Below the pieces are notes generated by a model, which saw only the letters and a list, made by a program, of their open reading frames with translations, made no database searches and was not told where the DNA came from. Below are positions 1 through 8,744 of a stretch of DNA of 64,000 nucleotides, one piece after another. A program made the position numbers and the translations under genes. Position 1 is the first letter of the stretch; every line of letters begins with the position of its first letter. The stretch comes from Glutamicibacter arilaitensis Re117 (GTDB lineage: Bacteria; Actinomycetota; Actinomycetes; Actinomycetales; Micrococcaceae), in NCBI RefSeq assembly GCF_000197735.1, contig NC_014550.1, positions 124,001 to 188,000 of the forward strand. The letters are read 5' to 3'.

Positions 1-1
1 C

Positions 2-436
2 ACCTCCGGCGTGGTTTCCACCACCACCTCGACCGATGGTGCCATCACCTACGCTGACTTCTCCGCAGTGGGCAACCTGTCCACCGTGAACGTCAAGGTC
101 GGCGAGGACTACACCAAGATTTCTGCTGAAGCAGCAGCCAAGGCGCTTGAGACCGCAACTCCAGTTGAGGGTGCAGCCGAGAACGACCTGGCTCTGGATC
201 TGGAGCGCGACACCAGCGAATCGGGCACCTACCCAATCGTTCTGGTTTCGTACCACATCTTCTGCAGCAGCTACAAGGACCAGGCAACTGCTGACCTGGT
301 CAAGGCCTTCGGCAACTACGTCATCTCCGAAGATGGACAGAAGACCGCACAGGCTTCGGCCGGCAACGCGCCGATCTCGGCTGCGATTGCCGAAAAGGCC
401 AAGAAGTCCATCGACGGCATCACTGTCGCCGAGTAA
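2..436 (+). CDS. pstS: Phosphate ABC transporter substrate-binding protein PstS, C-terminal part (5' end outside window)
   Basis: This is the extracytoplasmic phosphate-binding lipoprotein that feeds the PstCAB importer. Only the last 144 residues or so are present; the frame is open to the left edge, so the internal GTG at 11 is not the true start. The C-terminal stretch with YPIVLVSYHIFCSSY resembles the YPL-x-x-x-Y region near the end of PstS proteins, followed by helices ending SIDGITVAE. Identity is confirmed mainly by the pstC-pstA-pstB genes that follow on the same strand. A stable hairpin (461-492) separates it from pstC, consistent with excess production of the binding protein. Confidence 0.9.
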   Translation, partial: TSGVVSTTTSTDGAITYADFSAVGNLSTVNVKVGEDYTKISAEAAAKALETATPVEGAAENDLALDLERDTSESGTYPIVLVSYHIFCSSYKDQATADLVKAFGNYVISEDGQKTAQASAGNAPISAAIAEKAKKSIDGITVAE

Positions 437-460
437 TATCCCGCCGGGCAACCGGCACCA

Positions 461-492
461 GGTGCGGGTGGATGCACTCACCCACCCGCACC
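461..492 (+). terminator. Intercistronic hairpin between pstS and pstC
   Basis: GGTGCGGGTGG (461-471) pairs perfectly with CCACCCGCACC (482-492) around a 10-nt loop. There is no U-tract, so it is more likely an mRNA-stabilising or partial-attenuation element than a full terminator. Such a structure would allow pstS mRNA to exceed pstCAB mRNA. Confidence 0.6.
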
Positions 493-555
493 AGCAGTAC
501 CCCTCCACCCCCGCAGTGAAAACTGCAACACCCCCGTTTCGTAAAGGCTCTAGCC

Positions 556-1491
556 ATGACTGCAAATGCTTTGACAAGCAAGTCATCGACCTCCGGCCGC
601 GCTGGTGACAAGATCTTCTCTGGTGCCGCTCTGGGCGCCGGTGTCCTGATCCTGATCACGCTCTTCGCGGTCGCGGTCTTCTTGCTGATCCAAGCCCTGC
701 CGACGTTCTTTGCTGATCCAGCAGAGATTTCCGGCGGCGAAGGATTCTTCGCGTATATCTGGCCGATTGTTATCGGCACGGTTATCGCAGCAGCTATCGC
801 GCTGCTCATCGCTACCCCGATTGGCATCGGCGTAGCACTGTTCATCTCGCACTTCGCTCCCCGCAAGGTCGCAGGCCCGCTGGGCTACCTGATCGACCTG
901 CTCGCCGCGATCCCTTCGGTGATCTACGGGGCCTGGGGCTACATGGTGCTCGCTCCGGCTCTGGTGCCCGGCTACGAATGGCTGGCCAAGAACCTGGGCT
1001 TCATCCCGATTTTCGAGGGCCCGGCCAGCCAGACCGGCAAGACCATGCTCACCGCCGGCATCGTACTGGCCGTGATGGTATTGCCGATCATCACCTCGCT
1101 GAGCCGCGAAATCTTCTTGCAGACTCCGAAGCTGCATGAGGAAGCCGCTCTGGCGCTGGGCGCCACCCGCTGGGAAATGATCACCACTGCGGTGATCCCA
1201 TTCGCCCGTCCGGGCATCATCTCAGCTGTCATGCTGGGTCTGGGCCGCGCCTTGGGCGAGACCATGGCAGTTGCCCTGGTGCTCTCCACCGGAAACTTGA
1301 TCCCATCGTTGATCAAGACCGGCAACCAGACGATCGCCGCGGAAATCGCGTTGAACTTCCCAGAGGCCTTCGGTCTGCGCCTGGCAGAGCTGATCGCCGC
1401 CGGCCTGGTCCTGTTCCTGATCACCTTGGTCGTGAACATGATCGCCCGCGGAATCATCGCCCGCCACAAGGAATTCTCGGGAGCTAACTGA
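556..1491 (+). CDS. pstC: Phosphate ABC transporter permease PstC
   Basis: One of the two membrane subunits of the high-affinity phosphate importer. The 311-residue length fits the family. The N-terminus is hydrophilic, a first membrane helix lies near residues 25-50, and further helices follow. The binding-protein-dependent transport loop (EEAALALGATRW and following) lies at about residues 195-220, where it contacts PstB. The ATG at 556 is the start. The stop overlaps the pstA start by one base, so the two are translationally coupled. Confidence 0.95.
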   Translation: MTANALTSKSSTSGRAGDKIFSGAALGAGVLILITLFAVAVFLLIQALPTFFADPAEISGGEGFFAYIWPIVIGTVIAAAIALLIATPIGIGVALFISHFAPRKVAGPLGYLIDLLAAIPSVIYGAWGYMVLAPALVPGYEWLAKNLGFIPIFEGPASQTGKTMLTAGIVLAVMVLPIITSLSREIFLQTPKLHEEAALALGATRWEMITTAVIPFARPGIISAVMLGLGRALGETMAVALVLSTGNLIPSLIKTGNQTIAAEIALNFPEAFGLRLAELIAAGLVLFLITLVVNMIARGIIARHKEFSGAN

Positions 1492-2630
1492 TGAGCACCA
1501 TGACGACTAATCAGAGCAATATGGCTGGCCGGCCGACTCCGCCGGTACGCAAGCGCAACTCGCTGGCCAAGGGCAAGCTTCCGAAGTGGGCTATCTGGGC
1601 CATCGCCGCAGGCGCCATCATCATCGGCGCCGCAGCCTCGACGCTCACCGGCTTCAACGTTGCTTCCTTCGCAATCTACTCGGCGCTCATCTTCCTGGTG
1701 GCCGCTTCGGTGATCACCAGCGCAGTGGAGGGCAAGCGCCGCGGCAAGAACGCGATGTGGACCTACCTGATCTATGCAGCGTTCATCGTCGCGGTAATTC
1801 CACTGGTATCCGTGCTCTACACGGTGCTGGAAAAGGGCATGCCGGGCATGAACGCCCACTTCCTGTTCAACTCCATGAACGGCGTGACTGGTGCGGTGGA
1901 CAATGAATCCGTCGCCAATGGCGCCCCGGTAGTCGGTGGCGCGTACCACGCGGTGGTAGGCACCTTGCTGATCACCCTGTGGGCCACCTTGATCTCCGTT
2001 CCAGTGGGCATGCTGACCGCCGTCTATCTGGTGGAATACGGCCAGGGCAAGGCGTTGTCCAAGGCGATCACCTTCTTCGTCGACGTGATGACCGGCATCC
2101 CTTCGATCGTTGCCGGTCTGTTCGCAGCCGCGTTCTTCGGCATGATCCTGGGCCCGAACGCCCGCATGGGAATCGTCGCAGCGGTCGCATTGAGCGTGCT
2201 GATGATCCCAACGGTGGTCCGTTCCACCGAGGAAATGCTCAAGATCGTTCCCAACGAACTGCGTGAAGCATCCTTTGCACTGGGCGTGCGCCGCTGGCGC
2301 ACCATCTTGAAGGTGGTCATCCCGACCGCGATCTCCGGCATTGCCTCGGGTGTCACCTTGGCCATCGCCCGAGTCATCGGCGAAACCGCTCCGATCCTGG
2401 TGACCGCCGGCATCGCAAGCCAGATCAACATGAATGTGTTCGCAAACTGGATGTCCACGCTGCCAACCTTCATCTATTACCAGATCCTGACCCCGACCAG
2501 CCCGACGAACATCGATCCGTCGGTACAGCGAGCCTGGGCCGCGGCCCTGCTGCTGATCTTCATGGTGATGGCGTTGAACCTCCTCGCCCGCCTGGTCGCC
2601 TCGATCTTCGCCCCAAAGAAGGGCCGTTGA
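1491..2630 (+). CDS. pstA: Phosphate ABC transporter permease PstA
   Basis: Second membrane subunit of the Pst phosphate importer, 379 residues. It is longer than E. coli PstA because of an N-terminal extension with two extra hydrophobic segments (about residues 33-80), a layout I associate with actinobacterial PstA. The ABC-permease coupling loop ([15 protein letters not shown]) lies near residues 255-270. It starts with the ATG that overlaps the pstC stop, and pstB follows 46 bp downstream. Confidence 0.95.
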   Translation: MSTMTTNQSNMAGRPTPPVRKRNSLAKGKLPKWAIWAIAAGAIIIGAAASTLTGFNVASFAIYSALIFLVAASVITSAVEGKRRGKNAMWTYLIYAAFIVAVIPLVSVLYTVLEKGMPGMNAHFLFNSMNGVTGAVDNESVANGAPVVGGAYHAVVGTLLITLWATLISVPVGMLTAVYLVEYGQGKALSKAITFFVDVMTGIPSIVAGLFAAAFFGMILGPNARMGIVAAVALSVLMIPTVVRSTEEMLKIVPNELREASFALGVRRWRTILKVVIPTAISGIASGVTLAIARVIGETAPILVTAGIASQINMNVFANWMSTLPTFIYYQILTPTSPTNIDPSVQRAWAAALLLIFMVMALNLLARLVASIFAPKKGR

Positions 2631-2676
2631 GCTAAGGCTCCGGTCCGGACAACCCAAACTTTCCAAGGATTACATC

Positions 2677-3456
2677 ATGGCAAAACGCATTGACGTCAAC
2701 GACCTGAACGTCTACTACTCCAAGTTCCTCGCCGTTGAAGGCGTCTCGATCAACATCGAGCCGAAGTCCGTCACCGCTTTCATCGGCCCATCGGGCTGCG
2801 GCAAGTCCACCTTCCTGCGCACCCTGAACCGCATGCACGAAGTCATCCCCGGCGGCCGCGTCGAGGGCCAGGTGCTGCTGGACGGCGATGACCTGTATGG
2901 TGCCGGCGTTGACCCGGTGACCGTACGCAGCCAGATCGGCATGGTCTTCCAGCGTCCGAACCCGTTCCCGACCATGTCCATCAAGGACAACGTACTCGCC
3001 GGCGTGAAGCTGAACGGCCAGAAGATCTCCAAGTCCGATGCCGACTCCCTGGTTGAGAAGTCGCTGCGCGGCGCGAACCTGTGGAACGAAGTCAAGGACC
3101 GTCTGGACAAGCCAGGCTCGGGCCTTTCTGGCGGCCAGCAGCAGCGCCTGTGCATCGCCCGCACCATTGCGGTCAAGCCGGACGTGATCTTGATGGACGA
3201 GCCTTGCTCGGCACTGGACCCGATTTCCACGCTGGCAATCGAGGACCTGATCAACGAACTGAAGAACGACTACACCGTGGTGATCGTGACCCACAATATG
3301 CAGCAGGCCGCACGCGTCAGCGACCGCACCGCCTTCTTCAACATTGCGGGCACCGGCAAGCCGGGCAAGCTCATCGAGTTCAACGACACCGCAGCCATCT
3401 TCTCCAACCCGGAGCAGAAGGCCACCGAAGATTACGTCTCCGGGCGCTTCGGATAA
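2677..3456 (+). CDS. pstB: Phosphate ABC transporter ATP-binding protein PstB
   Basis: ATPase subunit that powers PstCA, 259 residues, full length. Walker [10 protein letters not shown] lies near residues 37-45, the signature LSGGQQQR near 149-156, and Walker [14 protein letters not shown] follows at about 169. The conserved PstB segment [12 protein letters not shown] is present around residue 90. The SD-like CCAAGGA is 8 bases before the ATG. This is the last gene of the pst operon; a strong hairpin lies about 85 bp beyond its stop. Confidence 0.97.
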   Translation: MAKRIDVNDLNVYYSKFLAVEGVSINIEPKSVTAFIGPSGCGKSTFLRTLNRMHEVIPGGRVEGQVLLDGDDLYGAGVDPVTVRSQIGMVFQRPNPFPTMSIKDNVLAGVKLNGQKISKSDADSLVEKSLRGANLWNEVKDRLDKPGSGLSGGQQQRLCIARTIAVKPDVILMDEPCSALDPISTLAIEDLINELKNDYTVVIVTHNMQQAARVSDRTAFFNIAGTGKPGKLIEFNDTAAIFSNPEQKATEDYVSGRFG

Positions 3457-3540
3457 AGATTTCGTATGCCGCCGCTCCTTGAGCTGGCGGTAGACGGACC
3501 GGAAGGGGGGTCTTCCGGGGATCCTGGAGGGGATCACCGC

Positions 3541-3577
3541 CAGCGGCGCACCGATTACGGTGCGCCGCTGCACTTTA
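3541..3577 (+). terminator. Terminator after pstB
   Basis: A perfect 13-bp stem CAGCGGCGCACCG (3541-3553) / CGGTGCGCCGCTG (3558-3570) with a four-base loop is followed by the short T-run CACTTT. It separates the pst operon from the next promoter. Confidence 0.75.
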
Positions 3578-3597
3578 ACTACTAATGTAAAGCACCC

Positions 3598-3627
3598 TTG
3601 ACTGTAAAGCAAGCTTGTCAGTATGGT
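3598..3627 (+). promoter_or_regulatory. Promoter with embedded palindromic operator for the membrane-protein/XRE operon
   Basis: TTGACT (3598-3603) and TATGGT (3622-3627) form a -35/-10 pair with an 18-bp spacer. The spacer holds the imperfect palindrome TGTAAAGC-AA-GCTTGTCA (3603-3620, 6 of 8 arm positions match). A second TGTAAAGC copy sits just upstream at 3586-3593. This is the obvious place for the downstream XRE regulator to repress its own operon. Confidence 0.55.
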
Positions 3628-3666
3628 GGGGTGAGCATCAGATCGTTTCAGAGAAAAGGCGTGGAC

Positions 3667-4134
3667 ATGACAACAGCAACTCAAAGCAAATGGGAGCGTA
3701 CGCGTTTTGGCGGATCGCCAGCGCTGCTGATTGTGCTCTCAGTGCTGGGCGGCCTGATCCTCTCGGCCGCAATTGCGTGGCTGATCTGGCAGTTCGGTCC
3801 GGACGCGGTGGTGCAGCGCAAGGCCCTGGCAGCTGTAGTCGCCGGGCTGGTCATGCTGCCGGCAACTTTCGCCCTGTGCTGGGTAATCATGCTCGACCGG
3901 GACACTCTTGCCGGAGCCGTGAAAGATCCCGATTCCTCTATCGAGGGAAAGTGGTACGACAAAGCGGCATTCGGTGCATTCCATGACTTGATCGCCGTTT
4001 GCGGACTGGGAGCCATGGCGTTGTTCCTGCTGCCCATCGACGTCGACCCTGCCATGGTGCTCTGCGGTGTCGTGATGTTCGCCGCGGTGGACACCACCGT
4101 GCGCTATCTGCTGATCAAGAAGGTTGAGGGCTGA
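3667..4134 (+). CDS. Four-helix membrane protein, paralogue of the next gene; family not identified
   Basis: A 155-residue integral membrane protein with about four hydrophobic segments. I chose the ATG at 3667 because AGAAAAGG lies 7 bases upstream; longer reading frames (from 3598) would run through the promoter. It shares a pattern with the following gene: an N-terminal RFGG, a central DR-x-x-L, then E-x-x-W about ten residues further, a D-L pair before a GLG helix, and a C-terminal L-I-K-x-x-E. The stop overlaps the next start. The function is unknown; the same operon encodes a small XRE repressor, an arrangement common for small actinobacterial membrane-protein operons. Confidence 0.75.
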   Translation: MTTATQSKWERTRFGGSPALLIVLSVLGGLILSAAIAWLIWQFGPDAVVQRKALAAVVAGLVMLPATFALCWVIMLDRDTLAGAVKDPDSSIEGKWYDKAAFGAFHDLIAVCGLGAMALFLLPIDVDPAMVLCGVVMFAAVDTTVRYLLIKKVEG

Positions 4135-4625
4135 TGGGCAACCGAGGAATCGAACCGCGCACCCTGGCGCTGGGCCGCTCCCGTTTCGGCGGGGGTAAGG
4201 CGTTGATGATCACACTGGTCCTGGGAAGCGGCCTGCTTGCCACCGTCGTGCTGAGCACCCTGATCAGCCTGCTGGTGGACTTCGATGAAGGGTTCTGGCC
4301 AGCGTGGATCAACTTGGCATTCACCTTCTGGCTGGTGGCCAGCGCAATTGCGTGGTTCGTCTTCGTTGACCGAAGCGCTCTGCCCAAACCAGCGGTGAAC
4401 CCGGAGCAAACTGTCGAGCAGAACTGGCGTACCCGCGCTCAGGCAGGCGTTTACCGGGACCTGGTCATTTTCCTGGGGCTCGGTTGCGTCGCGGCCTCGC
4501 TGTGCTCGCTGTTGGCAGACCAGCCGCTTTCCGTGCCGGTAGCATTGGTGTTTGCGGGAGTGGTCTGGATCGCCCTGCTCGATTACATGATCAGGTACCA
4601 ATTGATTAAGCGAGCCGAAAGCTAG
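4134..4625 (+). CDS. Four-helix membrane protein, tandem paralogue of the preceding gene
   Basis: 163 residues with about four membrane segments. The shared motifs with the upstream protein (SRFGG, VDRSAL, VEQNW, YRDLVIFLGLG, LIKRAE) in the same order show a tandem duplication that has diverged strongly. The start overlaps the preceding stop and the stop overlaps the GTG of the XRE gene, so all three are translationally coupled. The pair may form a heteromeric membrane complex, which is inference only. Confidence 0.75.
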   Translation: MGNRGIEPRTLALGRSRFGGGKALMITLVLGSGLLATVVLSTLISLLVDFDEGFWPAWINLAFTFWLVASAIAWFVFVDRSALPKPAVNPEQTVEQNWRTRAQAGVYRDLVIFLGLGCVAASLCSLLADQPLSVPVALVFAGVVWIALLDYMIRYQLIKRAES

Positions 4626-4822
4626 TGCAGAACAACCTCAGCGAATACCGCAAGGAACACGGGTTCTCCCAACAGGCGTTGGCGGACCTGCTTGGCGTCT
4701 CGCGGCAGACGATTATCTCGCTGGAAAAGGGCCGTTACGACCCGTCCTTGCCGCTGGCCTTCAAGCTTTCAGCGGTCTTCGGGTGCAAGATCGAAGACCT
4801 CTTCATTCCAGGTGAAGACTAG
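4625..4822 (+). CDS. Small XRE-family helix-turn-helix regulator
   Basis: A 65-residue Cro/CI-type DNA-binding protein that is essentially one HTH_3 domain: the recognition region reads FSQQALADLLGVSRQTIISLEKGRYDPS, here noted at about residues 14-41. This class (YozG/YgzD-like) usually controls neighbouring membrane-protein genes. The GTG start overlaps the stop of the upstream membrane-protein gene. The likely target is the palindrome inside the promoter at 3598-3627. Confidence 0.88.
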   Translation: MQNNLSEYRKEHGFSQQALADLLGVSRQTIISLEKGRYDPSLPLAFKLSAVFGCKIEDLFIPGED

Positions 4823-5847
4823 GCGTTGCCCAGCAGCGGGTGCACCGCCAAGGTCAGGATCGCGCCACCGGCAACGCAGATGGCCGGGGTCAGCACCCAG
4901 TGCACCAGCACCTTGCTGACATTGCGCCAGACCACCGATTCAAAGGCCTGGTTATTGCCGGCACCGACGATGCCGCTGGTGACCGCCTGCGTGGTGGACA
5001 GCGGCAAATGCAAGACCAGCGAGCCGAGGAACAGCATGGTTGCGGCCACGCCCTGGGCGATCATTCCGCGCAGCGGATCGAAGTTCACCAGCCGTCGACT
5101 GAGCGTGTAGGTGATGCGCCATCCGCCCAGCAGCACTCCCAGGCTCAGCGCCGCACCTGCGGCCAGCTGGATCGCCCAGGTCATCGGCCCCGGATCCATC
5201 GCATGCCCGGTGATCAGCACCAGGGCGATCATCGCACCGGTACGCTGGCCGTCTTGCAGTCCCAATCCCAGGGCCACGGCGCAAGCGGCGATGGCCTGGC
5301 CTGCGCGCGACCCGTTGTTGACCGACTGCGAGGTGTTGTGGCGCATCAGCCAGGTTGCTGGAATCACCAGCAGATAAGACAGGATGTAGGCGATTACCGG
5401 GGTGACCAGCAAGGGCAGGAGCACCGAGCCCAGCAACAGGCCCCAGGCGCCGGACATCGACATATCGCCCATGAAGGCCGAGGCGCCGCTGGCGCCTACC
5501 AGGCCGGAGAACAGCGCGTGGGTGGAACTGACCGGCAGTCCGCGCCACCAGCAGTAAAGGCCCCAGGCCCCGGCGGTCAGCAGACCGCAGATCAGCAGCT
5601 TCAGGCCGACCACGCCATCGGGAACGTTGAAGTTCAGCTTGTCCACCAGGGCCACGCTCAGTCCCGTGGTCGCCAAGGTGCCCAGGAAGGCGAATAGGGC
5701 GGCCACTGAGACCGCAACAGCAGGACGCAGCGCCCTGGTGCGGATCGAGGCCGCGACGGCGGTGGAGGCATCCCTGAAGCCGTTGAGCACGCCATAGCCC
5801 AGGGTGAGGACGATCGCGATTCCGGTGAGGACCGAAAGGATGGCCAT
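4819..5847 (-). CDS. Low-affinity inorganic phosphate transporter, PiT family
   Basis: A 342-residue inner-membrane carrier expected to move phosphate, usually as a metal-phosphate complex with protons or sodium. It shows the duplicated PiT signature: GxxNGFRDAS at the N-terminus, the GLPVSSTHALFSGLVG motif near residues 107-122, and the second-half equivalent LPLSTTQAVTSGIVGAG. About ten membrane segments are visible. It lies 5 bp downstream of the DUF47 gene on the same strand, the usual pairing. Its 3' end overlaps the XRE gene on the other strand by 4 bp. Confidence 0.92.
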   Translation of the reverse strand: MAILSVLTGIAIVLTLGYGVLNGFRDASTAVAASIRTRALRPAVAVSVAALFAFLGTLATTGLSVALVDKLNFNVPDGVVGLKLLICGLLTAGAWGLYCWWRGLPVSSTHALFSGLVGASGASAFMGDMSMSGAWGLLLGSVLLPLLVTPVIAYILSYLLVIPATWLMRHNTSQSVNNGSRAGQAIAACAVALGLGLQDGQRTGAMIALVLITGHAMDPGPMTWAIQLAAGAALSLGVLLGGWRITYTLSRRLVNFDPLRGMIAQGVAATMLFLGSLVLHLPLSTTQAVTSGIVGAGNNQAFESVVWRNVSKVLVHWVLTPAICVAGGAILTLAVHPLLGNA

Positions 5848-5851
5848 TTAC

Positions 5852-6481
5852 CTAGGACTCCTTCACCAGCACGCGACCGAGGTGGTCGGCGAACTGGCGC
5901 AGGGTGTTGGCGGTGAGCATCAGGTGATCGGCCACCCGCTGGTGGCGGTGGATGGTTCCCGGCTTGGCGAATTTGGAAATCTCATTGACCCACACCAGGT
6001 GGGTTCGGGCCGCGCGCTTGGAGAACTGCAGCATCTGCAGCCAGTTGTCTTCCAGATCATCGAGGTTATGCAGGCGCTGTACCGAATCGGAAGCCAGCTC
6101 GGCCAGCTGCGAAATGAGCTCGAGCTGCTCCGAGGAACGTTCGGACAGCGGAGTGGAGCCGACATTCATGATCAGTTCGCCGGTGCCGCGCAGATGCTCC
6201 ATGGTTTCGTGCAGCAAGCGCGAAAGCGTGTACATGTCTTCGCGGGGAAGCGGGCTGATATAGCTGGTTCGCAGGTGGGTGAGCACTGCGTGCACCAGAT
6301 CGGAGGCCTCGGCTTCTGCTGAGGCCAAATCGCGCAGCTGATCCGCACGGGTGTCGGGGGAGCCGATCATCTCGGACACATTGGCAACGGACGTGCGAAT
6401 GGTCGTCGTCAACCCGCACAGCAACTCGATGCCACGCGAGGTGGAGGGAAAGATCTGGAACTTCACTTTACGGCGCACCAT
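5852..6481 (-). CDS. DUF47 family (PhoU-like) phosphate transport regulator
   Basis: A 209-residue all-helical cytoplasmic protein of the DUF47/PhoU-like family, which partners with PiT transporters and modulates their activity. The N-terminus KFQIFPSTSRGIELL and the C-terminal helix ending LRQFADHLGRVLVKES fit DUF47 proteins. It is the first gene of a two-gene operon with the PiT transporter. The 223 bp upstream (6482-6704) hold no gene; I saw no convincing Pho-box-like direct repeat there. Confidence 0.88.
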   Translation of the reverse strand: MVRRKVKFQIFPSTSRGIELLCGLTTTIRTSVANVSEMIGSPDTRADQLRDLASAEAEASDLVHAVLTHLRTSYISPLPREDMYTLSRLLHETMEHLRGTGELIMNVGSTPLSERSSEQLELISQLAELASDSVQRLHNLDDLEDNWLQMLQFSKRAARTHLVWVNEISKFAKPGTIHRHQRVADHLMLTANTLRQFADHLGRVLVKES

Positions 6482-6704
6482 TCGATTCGACAGCTAATTG
6501 GTACCAACGCAGAACAGTTTACGACGTGGAAGTTAACGAATCGTATTTGAAGGTGCCGGACCGGGAACGCCTCTCGGCGGAAGGCCGCTCGAAGCGGCAG
6601 AATTTTGGAGCCCGGGGTTACCAGCGGCCCGGCACCGATACCTAGTGTTCTCGCCCGGCACCGGTGCTGTCAACCGCAGACCGCCACCCGTGCGTTTTCT
6701 CACG

Positions 6705-7007
6705 CTAGCGGCGCACGCTCTTCTCGGCTCCGCTCAGGCAGAGCAGGGAGCAGCAGAACCAGATCGCGCACGCCGGCCCCAAACCGGCAGCCACGGTACT
6801 TGAAATAATCGGCAAAGCTACTTGTCCGACCCGGTTTCCCATGAGTCTCACCGCCAATGCGGCACCGCGATCCACCGCCGGAACCGACGTGGAAATCATG
6901 GTCATGGTCATCGGCTGGCCCAGGCCCAGGAAGAATCCGCCAATCAGCAGCGCGGCTCCCGAGGCCCATAAGTTGTCGATGAATACCGGTGCCAGCGCAA
7001 TGGCAAT
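6705..7007 (-). pseudogene. MFS transporter, 3' fragment cut off by the insertion sequence
   Basis: Reading the minus strand, IAIALAPVFIDNLWASGA continues the MFS protein that is interrupted after SGIAIAL at 8730. Removing the IS and one copy of the 15-bp duplication (1737 bp, divisible by 3) restores a single 405-residue reading frame. The fragment covers the last three membrane helices or so and ends with the normal stop at 6705. It has no start of its own and is not expected to be made as a functional protein. Confidence 0.9.
6993..7007. repeat. 15-bp target-site duplication, left copy
   Basis: CAGCGCAATGGCAAT immediately precedes the IS left end (TGT at 7008) and is repeated exactly after the right end at 8730-8744. 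Confidence 0.92.
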
Positions 7008-7138
7008 TGTCCTCTCTCAGAACATCGCTTACACCCTGACTCACAACATCGCTTACAGGATGTATCAGCACATCGCTGACAGGTAGCAAGACATGCTGGC
7101 AGGCCCCTTCTGGTCAGCGATCAATTTGATAATTAAAC

Positions 7139-8584
7139 GTGTCAAATTCATTATCGGCGTCGATACGCCGCCAAATCATCGAGTTCGATCCGGGCCTGCC
7201 AGACTCCTTGAGTATCTCGCAGTTCTGCAAGGAACTGGGAATCAGCAGACCCTCCTACTACAAAGTCAAAGAGCGATTCGTTGCCGAAGGGAACAAAGCA
7301 CTCAACCCGCACTCCAGAGCCCCGAAAACAGACCGGCGCATCTACAGCGACCAAACCAAAACCACGGTCCTACGCATCCGCAAGCGACTGGCCAAGGACG
7401 GGTGGGACAACGGGCCCTTATCTATCTGGTTCGAAAGCCTTGATACTCAGGAGTTCGGTGAGCTACGCCCCTCGGTGGCCACGATCGGCAGGATCCTTGC
7501 CGAGGCCGGAGCTACCAAGCGAAACCCGCGCAAACGCCCCCGTAAATCATGGCTGCGCTTCGCCCGTTCGCATCCGATGGAAATGTGGCAGATCGACGGA
7601 CTGGAATATCGATTGTTCGACCAGGACGCGACCAAGGCGATGATCTATCAGCTCATTGATGACGGCTCCCGATTCGACGTGGGTACGCGGTGCTTTGAGC
7701 AAATGGAGAACGCGCAAGATGCGATGGAAACGCTCAAGGCAGCGTTCGCGGAGTATGGGGTGCCGCAACAACTTCTCAGCGACAATGGTGGTGCTTTCAA
7801 TCTTTCTCGGCAGGGCCTGGTGAACCAGACTGAAATATTCTTGGCTAGCGTGGGCTGCGAAGCGATTACGGGCCGGTTCAGTCATCCGCAAACGCAAGGC
7901 AAGAACGAACGCAGCCATAATACGTTGACCCGGTTCCTCGACGCGCATGCACCACATAACCTGGCGGAGCTTTCCACGTTGTTGGAGCAGTATCGGAATC
8001 ACTATAACCACCGTCGGCGCCACCAGGCGCTGAAAGTGGGGCACACGTATCTGACGCCTGCTCAAGCGTGGGAAGCCGGTGATCATCGTGGTTCGGATGG
8101 CGTGGCCATCGATATTGCCCGGATACAGGCCAAAGCCCAGTCGTACTTGGACAAGGCTCTGGCCGTGAAAGCCGATTTGGTTCCGGAGGGCGTAGTGGAT
8201 GATGGGCTTCAGGTGTTGGGACGTACGAAGGTTGAAAACTACACCGGTAGCCCCAGCGTACTGACGGATCAACGCGATGATGTGATCCAGATTCGACGGA
8301 CGAATCCGCAGATCTATTTTCGTGGCCGTGTTTTCAAGGTGCCAGCTCACCTGATCGGTGAATACCAGCTGGTCTTGAGCAAGGATGCTTATACGCTTTA
8401 CAGCACTGTTGATGGTGAGCAATCACTGTCATTTCCGTTACCGGTCAGGCTGCATTCCAGTGCGCGTTTGGTGCCGTTGTGGCAGGTGTATGGAGCCCGG
8501 ATCAGGGATCCGAAGCCGGCCTGGACTCAGAAGCGGATCGAGTATGAGGACATCTACTATTCGCCTGACGTCGCCGTTTCCTAG
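7139..8584 (+). CDS. DDE (rve-fold) transposase of the IS481-type element
   Basis: A 481-residue transposase. An N-terminal helix-turn-helix (SISQFCKELGISRPSYYKV, about residues 25-43) is followed by an integrase core with the catalytic triad visible as WQID (D153), LSDNGG (D215) and KNERSH (E257). A C-terminal beta-rich segment (about 385-450) resembles the small barrel found after rve cores. The GTG start at 7139 gives the family-like N-terminus; I see no strong SD. The gene is intact, so the element may still be mobile. Confidence 0.93.
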   Translation: MSNSLSASIRRQIIEFDPGLPDSLSISQFCKELGISRPSYYKVKERFVAEGNKALNPHSRAPKTDRRIYSDQTKTTVLRIRKRLAKDGWDNGPLSIWFESLDTQEFGELRPSVATIGRILAEAGATKRNPRKRPRKSWLRFARSHPMEMWQIDGLEYRLFDQDATKAMIYQLIDDGSRFDVGTRCFEQMENAQDAMETLKAAFAEYGVPQQLLSDNGGAFNLSRQGLVNQTEIFLASVGCEAITGRFSHPQTQGKNERSHNTLTRFLDAHAPHNLAELSTLLEQYRNHYNHRRRHQALKVGHTYLTPAQAWEAGDHRGSDGVAIDIARIQAKAQSYLDKALAVKADLVPEGVVDDGLQVLGRTKVENYTGSPSVLTDQRDDVIQIRRTNPQIYFRGRVFKVPAHLIGEYQLVLSKDAYTLYSTVDGEQSLSFPLPVRLHSSARLVPLWQVYGARIRDPKPAWTQKRIEYEDIYYSPDVAVS

Positions 8585-8607
8585 CTAAGGAGATTCGTTG
8601 CGCACGG

Positions 8608-8715
8608 TGTCAGCGATGTTGTGAGTTTGGTTGTCAGCGATGTGCTGATGCCGCGTGTCTACGATGTCCTGAGTTTGGTTGTAAGCGATGTGGTGAGTTC
8701 GTGTGTAAACAAACT
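8608..8715 (-). repeat. Right-end array of 24-bp-spaced transposase-binding repeats
   Basis: Five 12-bp units start every 24 bp from 8608 to 8704. The first two are identical (TGTCAGCGATGT), the others diverge toward the tip. They are inverted relative to the three units at the left end (7022-7081). Confidence 0.75.
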
Positions 8716-8729
8716 ACCGAGTGATTACA

Positions 8730-8744
8730 CAGCGCAATGGCAAT
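8730..8744. repeat. 15-bp target-site duplication, right copy
   Basis: CAGCGCAATGGCAAT directly follows the IS terminus ACA (8727-8729) and matches 6993-7007 exactly. Confidence 0.92.

Larger units (their letters stand above)
7008..8729 (+). mobile_element. Complete IS481-type insertion sequence (1722 bp) with 24-bp-phased end repeats
   Basis: The ends are TGT...ACA, flanked by a perfect 15-bp duplication. One transposase gene fills most of the element. The left end carries three copies of a 12-bp repeat ACATCGCT(T/G)ACA starting at 7022, 7046 and 7070. The right end carries the inverted form TGT(C/A)AGCGATGT starting at 8608, 8632, 8656 (variant TGTCTACGATGT), 8680, and a weak copy at 8704. 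All successive copies are exactly 24 bp apart, which suggests phased transposase binding sites. Family assignment rests on the transposase and the TGT/ACA ends, not on a search. Confidence 0.9.

Noticed and set aside
972..2666. A 564-codon minus-strand frame opposite pstC/pstA
   Set aside because: It is antisense to two well-supported genes, rich in His/Asp/Arg/Gln from the complement of membrane-protein codons, and matches no family.
6482..6704. Pho-box-like repeats upstream of the DUF47 gene
   Set aside because: GTTAACT and GTAAACT occur, but their spacing is not the 11 bp expected of PhoP direct repeats.
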